DNA of 12,352 bases from Thermoplasmatota archaeon (lineage in GTDB: Archaea; Thermoplasmatota; E2; DHVEG-1): the NCBI GenBank assembly GCA_016930995.1, contig JAFGFQ010000042.1, positions 1 through 12,352 on the forward strand. Direction: 5' to 3'. Numbering within the stretch: the first letter of the stretch is position 1; each line of letters starts with the position of its first letter. Below the pieces are notes generated by a model that had not been told where the DNA came from, did not search any database, and saw only the letters and a list, made by a program, of their open reading frames with translations. The position numbers were made by a program, and so were the translations under genes. This document shows positions 7,601-12,352 of the stretch, piece by piece.

Positions 7601-7816
7601 GGTTACCGGTAAAAAATACACCTTGTCCGCTAGGTAATCAGAGGTTTGAATCGTCGCAATATTCGGGTTTATTAATATGGTTTTTATCCTCTCTTCCTTT
7701 ATCGCTTTGATTGCTTGACTCCCTGAGTAATCAAACTCTCCTGCTTGACCTATGCGAATCGCACCTGATCCTAAGAGAAGGATTTTTTTCCATTTCGGTT
7801 TCTTCTGAGCTATCAT
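4616..7816 (-). CDS. carB: Carbamoyl-phosphate synthase, large subunit
   Basis: Makes carbamoyl phosphate from bicarbonate, two ATP and ammonia delivered by CarA, feeding pyrimidine and arginine synthesis. Seen: two homologous ATP-grasp halves in one 1066-residue chain, the normal length. The first half has the glycine-rich loop ALGGLGSG (175-182) and E298, N300 and R302 in [20 protein letters not shown]. A linker/oligomerisation region spans about 400-550. The second half begins near 555 ([18 protein letters not shown]), with LSGAAMS (713-719) and E834, N836 and R838 in [9 protein letters not shown]. A C-terminal MGS-like allosteric domain covers about 930-1050, with KGTADFMK at 977-984. The gene is intact, unlike the split carB of some archaea. 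Its ATG overlaps the carA stop by 4 nt, so the two subunits are translationally coupled. It converges with trm112. Confidence 0.98.
   Translation of the reverse strand: [1066 protein letters not shown]
4635..4645 (+). terminator. Oligo-T tract, candidate terminator of the nuclease-trm112 operon
   Basis: CTTTTTATTTT begins 23 bp after the trm112 stop, inside the 3' end of carB on the opposite strand. It is the only T-rich tract close to the end of the plus-strand operon. Position-based inference. Confidence 0.35.
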
Positions 7817-8883
7817 CTCATCGCTCTCACAAACATGTCAAATAAGAACTCCGTATCATCAGGACCCGGCGATGCCTCTGGATGAAATTGCGCTCCAAAG
7901 AACGGTTTCGAGATATGTTTAATACCTTCATTGGTCTGATCATTTCCATTGTAGAACCATTCACGCCAGTCTGTCGGCAAGGTATCTGCATCAACAGCAA
8001 AACCATGATTCTGTGGGGTGATATAGCATCGATTCGTCCCTACTTCTCGACAGGGCTGGTTCTGGCTACGATGACCATACTTGAGTTTATAGGTGTCTGC
8101 ACCAGCAGCCAGTGCAAGGATTTGAGAGCCAAGGCAGATGCCCAGAATCGGGATATCACGTGATAAAAAGGAGGTGACATGCTGTATGGTTTCGTTGCAT
8201 TTTTTTGGGTCACCTGGTCCATTTGAGAGAATAATGCCAGAAACGTTCTCTGCGGAAAAATCATAGTCCCATGGAACACGTTTCACCGTAAATCCTCTTT
8301 GTAAAAACGCTTTGATAAGACTATTCTTCGTCCCGCAATCAACAAGAAGAACCGTTGAATTTCCCCTTCCATAGGTTATCGGCTCTTTGATACTGACCTC
8401 CGAAGCAAGATTTTTTTTGTTTGGATCTTCAAATGATTTTCTTTTAGTCTTCTGTAAGATTTTCCCTAACAGCGTTCCTTTCATCCGGAGTTGCTTCGTC
8501 AACTGCCGTGTGTCGACTCCATAGATAGCAGGAATGTCGTATTCTTGAAGCCACGCAGATAAGGATTTCTTTGCGTTCCAATGAGAAAAGTGTTCCGAGT
8601 AATCTGAGACAACCAAGCCTTCGACGTGGATTTTTTCAGATTCAAAATATTGGTATAAACCATCTTGTCGTTCAGTACCAGGGACACCGTAGTTCCCAAT
8701 CAATGGATAGGTCAGGACAACAATTTGTCCCTTATAGGAAGGGTCAGTGAGCGTCTCAGGATAACCAACCATTCCGGTGTTGAAGACCACCTCTCCTGCA
8801 GTACATCGTTTCGAACCAAAAGAAAACCCAGAAAAAACAGATCCATCCTGCAGTATGAGTTTTGCTTGTCTTTTTGTTTCCAC
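7813..8883 (-). CDS. carA: Carbamoyl-phosphate synthase, small (glutaminase) subunit
   Basis: Hydrolyses glutamine and channels ammonia to CarB. Seen: the CarA-specific N-terminal domain (about 5-150, including VVFNTGMVGYPETLTDPSY) and a class I glutamine amidotransferase domain (about 175-356). The amidotransferase part has SNGPGDP (220-226), nucleophile C250 in LGICLGSQ, and H334 and E336 in FHPEASPGP. The triad is complete and the 356-residue length is typical. Two positions differ from the common pattern: Ser follows GICLG where His is usual, and GHRSQNQP replaces the common GHRGxNHP. The start is GTG (8883-8881), supported by a Shine-Dalgarno GAGGGTG at 8891-8897 with 7-nt spacing and by family N-terminal alignment. 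The stop TGA overlaps the carB ATG. Confidence 0.97.
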   Translation of the reverse strand: METKRQAKLILQDGSVFSGFSFGSKRCTAGEVVFNTGMVGYPETLTDPSYKGQIVVLTYPLIGNYGVPGTERQDGLYQYFESEKIHVEGLVVSDYSEHFSHWNAKKSLSAWLQEYDIPAIYGVDTRQLTKQLRMKGTLLGKILQKTKRKSFEDPNKKNLASEVSIKEPITYGRGNSTVLLVDCGTKNSLIKAFLQRGFTVKRVPWDYDFSAENVSGIILSNGPGDPKKCNETIQHVTSFLSRDIPILGICLGSQILALAAGADTYKLKYGHRSQNQPCREVGTNRCYITPQNHGFAVDADTLPTDWREWFYNGNDQTNEGIKHISKPFFGAQFHPEASPGPDDTEFLFDMFVRAMR

Positions 8884-8972
8884 GCTAGGACACCCTCACC
8901 CACGAGTAATACTCTGACGTCCAAGACTGAATACATTCGTATCTTAAAGAAATTCCTATGCACCAAACCGAA
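8884..8972 (-). promoter_or_regulatory. carAB upstream region: TATA-like box, palindrome and Shine-Dalgarno
   Basis: This 89-bp gap lies between the helicase stop and the carA GTG. On the minus strand it holds a TATA-like TCTTTAAGA (8950-8942), which would place the start near 8920. Next is an 11-bp perfect palindrome GAGTA-T-TACTC (8914-8904), then the Shine-Dalgarno GAGGGTG (8897-8891). No strong terminator for the helicase is visible, so read-through from the helicase is possible. The Shine-Dalgarno is well supported; the promoter and the palindrome are tentative. Confidence 0.4.
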
Positions 8973-10943
8973 TTACTGTTTCATAAAAACACGAATGTCA
9001 TTGAGGAGGTTTCTTGACTCCTGCATATTTTTAATATACTGTTGGAACCGTGGTGCTCGTTTATCAAGGATGACCGCGACACCCCGGTCGCTTTCATTGC
9101 GAATCAAACGACCTATTGCCTGAAGCATTTTACGGGCTGCCGGAGCTTGCACTGCATATTCCCATCCTCTATTGAATTTCTGATCATAATAATTCTGCAG
9201 CCCACGTTGACGTGCTGTTGGTTTTGGATAGGGGATACCGACAATCACTGCGATTTCGAGTTGCTCAGCGGGGAAGTCCATGCCTTCGCTGATACGACCC
9301 CCCATGACAGAAAAGAGAGCAGCACCAGTTCCCTTTCCATCCCCGCAGGATTTAAAGTCGCTAACAAGATCGATGAGCTCTGACTGCGACATATTCTGCT
9401 CTTCGATATAGAGGCATCGATGAATCTCAGCAAAACAACCGTTCTTCCGAAACAATGAAAGGGTGTTATAGCTTGGGAAAAACACCATGGTGTTCTTCTC
9501 GAACCTGTTACAGATTCCACTGACATGCCTCCACATCTGTGAAATGATGGAGGTATTTTTCATCATCTCCTCATATCGGGTGGTGACATCCCGGACATAG
9601 AAAATCTTCCGGTTCTCAGGCGGAAACGGTGATGGATAGACTGCCAGTCTTGTATCCAAAGACAGACCAAGTGCGTCACGGTACTCGTCTAACGGCTCAA
9701 GAGTTCCAGACATATGGATACTACAATGAACGTCCCTGAGGACGTCCGTACCGATGGATGGGTCAAGACAATAGGCTTCCACCCGTGGGTTCTTCCCTTG
9801 GCCACCGTCTACGATGAGTTTTATGTACACATCCATTTCCATAGTGGTCCAGAAACCAAGGAACACGCCAAGGTTGTGTAAATAGGAACGAGGAAGCTTT
9901 CCTTCTTTCTGTTTGTACTCTTGAATCTTTTCCCCATATGCATACAGATCCGCGATGATATCTTTCAGTGTTCTGCTAGTGATTTTCAACCGTGAGAGAA
10001 TCTCGACCTCAAGCTCGTGGGATGGGATAAGCGCATCGTTTTTTTCTTGAGTAACTCGTCGGATGCCCCCCTCAAGCAACGCGTAGACGTAGGTATCTCG
10101 CAGGACATTGATTACGTCGATTAATTCTTTGCAGAAAGCAGAAACCGTGATTCGCCCACCAGCAAGAGACGGGTTCCCATATTGTTCAGCCTCTGAGAGG
10201 CAACTGGTAAGCATCCAAGTGCTCAACTCAGCAGAAAAGAGTTCCCGGAGGTAGTCTGGGAGATTATGAGCCTCGTCTACAACAAGGATCGCATCTTCCT
10301 CAGCGATGGAGAGCCAGTCGAAGAGTTTGATGCGAATCGATTTATCAAACACATAAACATAGGGCACAACGACGACGAGCGCCTCATGGACAATGAGCTT
10401 GTTGATTTCATAGGGGCAGATCCCTTGCTGTTCGCATGTTTCGATAAACTCTTCTACAGTCGGTACGTGTTGCAGCGCCCATTCTTTGACGGAGTCAACA
10501 CGCTCTTTATCGGCAAGGAACCTTCGATAGTAACCGCATCCCTTCCTTTTTTCGGAGAGCGCGAGTTTTTTTTGATGGGAACAGAACCGGGAAAGTTCCT
10601 CGGAATTCCCGTTCTGCATCTCAGGATTTTCTTGCGCAAGCAGGCACATGTTTCCTCTGCCCTGCATTCCAACTCCAAAGATTCGTTTATCCTTTGTTTT
10701 CTTTTTGATTTCACGGAGTTCATGAATCACCTGTTGTTGTTGCGCATTGGTTCTGGTCGTGTAAATGATTTTTTTATTATTCTCTAAGGCATAGGATAGT
10801 GCTGCAGCAAGGACACAGATCGTCTTGCCTGAACCAGTCCCTGATTCAAATATGAATTGTTTTCTTTTCACTAATGCATTGGTGATGTCTTCGATGATCT
10901 CTTTTTGATTTTTTCGTGGTGAATAAGGAAAGAACTCCGCCAT
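8973..10943 (-). CDS. XPD/Rad3-family iron-sulfur DNA helicase (SF2)
   Basis: Predicted 5'-3' superfamily 2 DNA helicase of the XPD/DinG group, implicated in repair. Seen, counting from ATG 10943 (656 residues): PYSPRKNQ (6-13, Q-motif-like), Walker A ESGTGSGKT (33-41) and motif Ia YTTRTNAQQQQ (61-71). Four cysteines C100, C121, C136 and C176 fit the XPD 4Fe-4S cluster (GRGNMC...FC...GCGYY...GICPYE). The DEAH box is at 223-226, motif V GRISEGMDFP comes near the C-terminal third, and motif VI is QAIGRLIR. The open frame extends to 11141, but the extra 66 codons are unlike the family and run antisense into tyw2, so ATG 10943 is preferred. TTG at 10961 is an alternative. No Shine-Dalgarno is evident. 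XPD is favoured over DinG by the archaeal setting and cysteine spacing. Confidence 0.92.
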   Translation of the reverse strand: MAEFFPYSPRKNQKEIIEDITNALVKRKQFIFESGTGSGKTICVLAAALSYALENNKKIIYTTRTNAQQQQVIHELREIKKKTKDKRIFGVGMQGRGNMCLLAQENPEMQNGNSEELSRFCSHQKKLALSEKRKGCGYYRRFLADKERVDSVKEWALQHVPTVEEFIETCEQQGICPYEINKLIVHEALVVVVPYVYVFDKSIRIKLFDWLSIAEEDAILVVDEAHNLPDYLRELFSAELSTWMLTSCLSEAEQYGNPSLAGGRITVSAFCKELIDVINVLRDTYVYALLEGGIRRVTQEKNDALIPSHELEVEILSRLKITSRTLKDIIADLYAYGEKIQEYKQKEGKLPRSYLHNLGVFLGFWTTMEMDVYIKLIVDGGQGKNPRVEAYCLDPSIGTDVLRDVHCSIHMSGTLEPLDEYRDALGLSLDTRLAVYPSPFPPENRKIFYVRDVTTRYEEMMKNTSIISQMWRHVSGICNRFEKNTMVFFPSYNTLSLFRKNGCFAEIHRCLYIEEQNMSQSELIDLVSDFKSCGDGKGTGAALFSVMGGRISEGMDFPAEQLEIAVIVGIPYPKPTARQRGLQNYYDQKFNRGWEYAVQAPAARKMLQAIGRLIRNESDRGVAVILDKRAPRFQQYIKNMQESRNLLNDIRVFMKQ

Positions 10944-10993
10944 CCATTCTGCGAATGGCAATTGCAGTACATAGAGTTGTTGGAGGGATGAGG

Positions 10994-11000
10994 TTTTATA
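10994..11000. promoter_or_regulatory. Shared TATA-like element between helicase and tyw2
   Basis: TTTTATA on the plus strand reads TATAAAA on the minus strand. For tyw2 its centre is about 28 bp before the ATG at 11026, the spacing expected for a leaderless transcript. The purine-rich GGGATGAGG upstream is BRE-like, and no Shine-Dalgarno adjoins the ATG. For the helicase it would give a leader of about 27 nt. Orientation is better supported for tyw2. Confidence 0.5.
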
Positions 11001-11025
11001 GGGGAAGAGTATGTAAGAAGAGACA

Positions 11026-11868
11026 ATGCAAGTGACCCCATTTGAGAACATAAAAAGTAAGGTTTCACAGGAAGTACCATCTGAAGTAATTGGAGCTCTG
11101 CCCAAGAAATGGGAAAAGATCGGGTCGGTTGTTCTCATCAAAGTACCTGATGGATTGCAGAAATATCAGCAGATCATTGGCAAGGTCTACGCAGAGGAGC
11201 TTCATTGTTCGACAGTTCTAAATGACAGGGGAGGGATTTCAGGGGTGCACCGCGAACCGAACGTTGAGGTGATTTTTGGTTCTCATCGCACGGAAACCAT
11301 CCATGCTGAGAACGGAATCCGATATCGGCTTGATCCTCAGAGAATCATGTTTTCCTCAGGGAATCTCAAGGAACGGCAACGGATGGCATGGGTTTCGAAT
11401 GCTGAGGAGACCGTAGTTGATCTGTTTGCCGGGATTGGTTATTTTACGCTTCCCATGGCCGTGTATAGTAGGCCAAAGAGGATTGTTGCCTGTGAGATCA
11501 ATCCGCTTGCCTATCGGTATCTCTGTGAAAACGTGGTGCTGAATCATGTAAGTCGCATTGTTGCGCCTGTCCTAGGTGACAATCAGCAGACGGCGCCAAA
11601 GGATTGTGCAGACCGTGTCATTCTTGGTTATTTGAAGGAGTCACAACATTTTTTACCGATTGCTCTTGAGTGTCTGAGAAATAACGTTGGTATCCTTCAT
11701 TATCATGAGTTGGTACCTTCTCAACTCATCCCAGAACAACCACTCAGACACATAGAAGAGGCAGGAAAGCGTATCAATCGATCCGTTGATTTACTGCAGA
11801 CCCATGTGATTAAATCCTATGCCCCGGGGATATATCACGTCGTCTTAGATGTGAGGGTCCTAGAATGA
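11026..11868 (+). CDS. tyw2: tRNA(Phe) wyosine aminocarboxypropyltransferase Tyw2/Taw2
   Basis: Class I Rossmann enzyme that transfers the 3-amino-3-carboxypropyl group of SAM to C7 of 4-demethylwyosine at position 37 of tRNA-Phe. Seen: an N-terminal D2-like segment (about 20-110, including LPKKWEKIGSVVLIKVP at 25-41), SAM motif I VVDLFAGIGYFTLP (130-143), the acidic loop CEINP (156-160), and GDN (184-186). DRVILGY (196-202) sits where Trm5 m1G37 methyltransferases have an Asn-Leu-Pro type motif and Tyw2 has Gly-Tyr. The C-terminal SYAPGIYHVVLDVRV also fits Tyw2. At 280 residues it matches archaeal Tyw2 and lacks the D1 domain of full-length Trm5. The ATG at 11026 fits the TATA spacing and a leaderless mRNA. 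Its TGA overlaps the next ATG. A related Trm5 or dual-function enzyme is the main alternative. Confidence 0.85.
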   Translation: MQVTPFENIKSKVSQEVPSEVIGALPKKWEKIGSVVLIKVPDGLQKYQQIIGKVYAEELHCSTVLNDRGGISGVHREPNVEVIFGSHRTETIHAENGIRYRLDPQRIMFSSGNLKERQRMAWVSNAEETVVDLFAGIGYFTLPMAVYSRPKRIVACEINPLAYRYLCENVVLNHVSRIVAPVLGDNQQTAPKDCADRVILGYLKESQHFLPIALECLRNNVGILHYHELVPSQLIPEQPLRHIEEAGKRINRSVDLLQTHVIKSYAPGIYHVVLDVRVLE

Positions 11869-12352
11869 ACAAACCAATACGGCTCGTGGTGTATCATACG
11901 AATGAAGATGACCCAAAGAAGTGTACAGCAAAAAAATTACATCGATTTGGTTATGCGGTCTTGGTGAAAAGTCAAAGGCGATTGCCGTATCATGCGGTGC
12001 TGTTGAACCCTTTTGCACAGAAGAGCCTTTCGCAGGAGGATTTGCGGAGTGCGTTGGAACATGGGTTGGTGGCGTTGGATTGTTCTTGGAAGCATGTTGA
12101 ACAGACGTTTCAAACTCTTGAGGGAACCATGACCTCTCGTGCGTTACCGTTTTTATTGGCAGCCAATCCTGTGAACTATGGAAAACCGTACCAATTAAGC
12201 ACCCTTGAGGCGTTTTCGGCAGCATTATATATCCTTGGGGAGGTCGCGCAAGCAAGGGAGATACTTCGGATCTATACATGGGGTCTTCGTTTTTTGGAGT
12301 TGAATCAGGAGCCACTTGAAGAATATCGGCTCGCCTCTACGAGTGCTGAGAT
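11865..12352 (+). CDS. tsr3: rRNA aminocarboxypropyltransferase Tsr3 (partial, right edge)
   Basis: SPOUT-like SAM enzyme that adds the acp group to a hypermodified uridine or pseudouridine in the helix 31 loop of small-subunit rRNA, late in ribosome maturation. Seen: from ATG 11865 (overlapping the tyw2 stop as ATGA), 162 codons are present without a stop before the window ends. The N-terminal part has YHTNEDDPKKCTAKKL (9-24), the segment Tsr3 shares with the start of RLI/ABCE1. LDCSW follows in the middle, then ALPFLLAANPVNYGKP and LSTLEAFSAALYILG, then YTWGLRFLELN near the end. These are the Tsr3 signature blocks in the right order. Archaeal members are roughly this length, so only a short C-terminal tail is probably missing. 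No Shine-Dalgarno is needed if it is translated by coupling to tyw2. Confidence 0.92.
   Translation, partial: MNKPIRLVVYHTNEDDPKKCTAKKLHRFGYAVLVKSQRRLPYHAVLLNPFAQKSLSQEDLRSALEHGLVALDCSWKHVEQTFQTLEGTMTSRALPFLLAANPVNYGKPYQLSTLEAFSAALYILGEVAQAREILRIYTWGLRFLELNQEPLEEYRLASTSAE

Noticed and set aside
8665..9123. 152-codon plus-strand open frame spanning the carA-helicase gap
   Set aside because: It overlaps the N-terminus of carA and the C-terminus of the helicase on the opposite strand. It shows no domain and no Shine-Dalgarno or promoter of its own.
10266..10787. 173-codon plus-strand open frame inside the helicase
   Set aside because: It lies wholly opposite the conserved XPD iron-sulfur and DEAH region and has no family features of its own.
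10944..11141. N-terminal extension of the helicase reading frame up to 11141
   Set aside because: The extra 66 codons show no helicase similarity, run antisense through the start of tyw2 and contain the promoter region. The conserved part begins at MAEFFPYSPRKNQ (10943).
11026..11868. Reading the first gene of the right-hand pair as Trm5 (tRNA m1G37 methyltransferase)
   Set aside because: The motif after the third Rossmann strand reads DRVILGY, as in Tyw2, instead of the Asn-Leu-Pro type motif of Trm5. The D1 domain is missing and the C-terminus matches Tyw2.
11860..12315. 151-codon minus-strand open frame opposite tsr3
   Set aside because: Pro/Thr/Ser-rich translation without a domain, exactly antisense to clear Tsr3 signature blocks.
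1..12352. CRISPR array, mobile element, defence island, tRNA or rRNA gene
   Set aside because: No spaced repeats, transposase or integrase motifs, or tRNA-like cloverleaf are visible. All gaps are under about 90 bp and the genes are housekeeping types.

Overview
The window looks like a piece of an archaeal chromosome. Evidence for this is a wyosine-pathway Tyw2, a Tsr3-type rRNA aminocarboxypropyltransferase, a four-cysteine XPD helicase, a tiny Trm112, and TATA/BRE-like promoters with T-rich ends. A DnaJ plus full-length CarA/CarB suggests a euryarchaeal-type lineage, possibly Thermoplasmatota-like, but I cannot place it firmly. I see no phage, transposon, CRISPR, rRNA or tRNA signal. Coding density is very high and no gap exceeds about 90 bp.

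Layout. (1) 44-1800, + strand: chaperones, a class A DnaJ followed by an Hsp20 with its own promoter and a T-rich terminator. (2) 1891-4611, + strand: a probable three-gene RNA operon. It holds an MBL/beta-CASP ribonuclease-like protein, a YhaM-like OB-fold/HD 3'-5' exoribonuclease and a 58-residue Trm112 zinc protein. (3) 4616-8883, - strand: carA-carB (carbamoyl-phosphate synthase), with a 4-nt ATGA overlap. It converges on trm112 with only 4 bp between stop codons. (4) 8973-10943, - strand: an XPD/Rad3 iron-sulfur helicase. (5) 11026-12352, + strand: tyw2 then tsr3, overlapping by ATGA and divergent from the helicase. tsr3 runs off the right edge.

How the genes fit together. Apart from carAB and the helicase, the theme is protein folding and RNA metabolism. 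The proposed RNA operon pairs a beta-CASP nuclease (a family that includes 5'-3' enzymes) with a 3'-5' nuclease and a methyltransferase activator. The right end pairs two enzymes that both transfer the 3-amino-3-carboxypropyl group of SAM, one to tRNA and one to rRNA, although their folds are unrelated. DnaJ and its neighbour Hsp20 each carry three Asp-Ile-Phe (DIF) motifs, which may reflect a shared Hsp70-system interaction. I see no clear new defence or mobile system. The most promising novelties are the nuclease operon, the DIF-bearing Hsp20, the acp-transferase pair and the single TATA element between helicase and tyw2.
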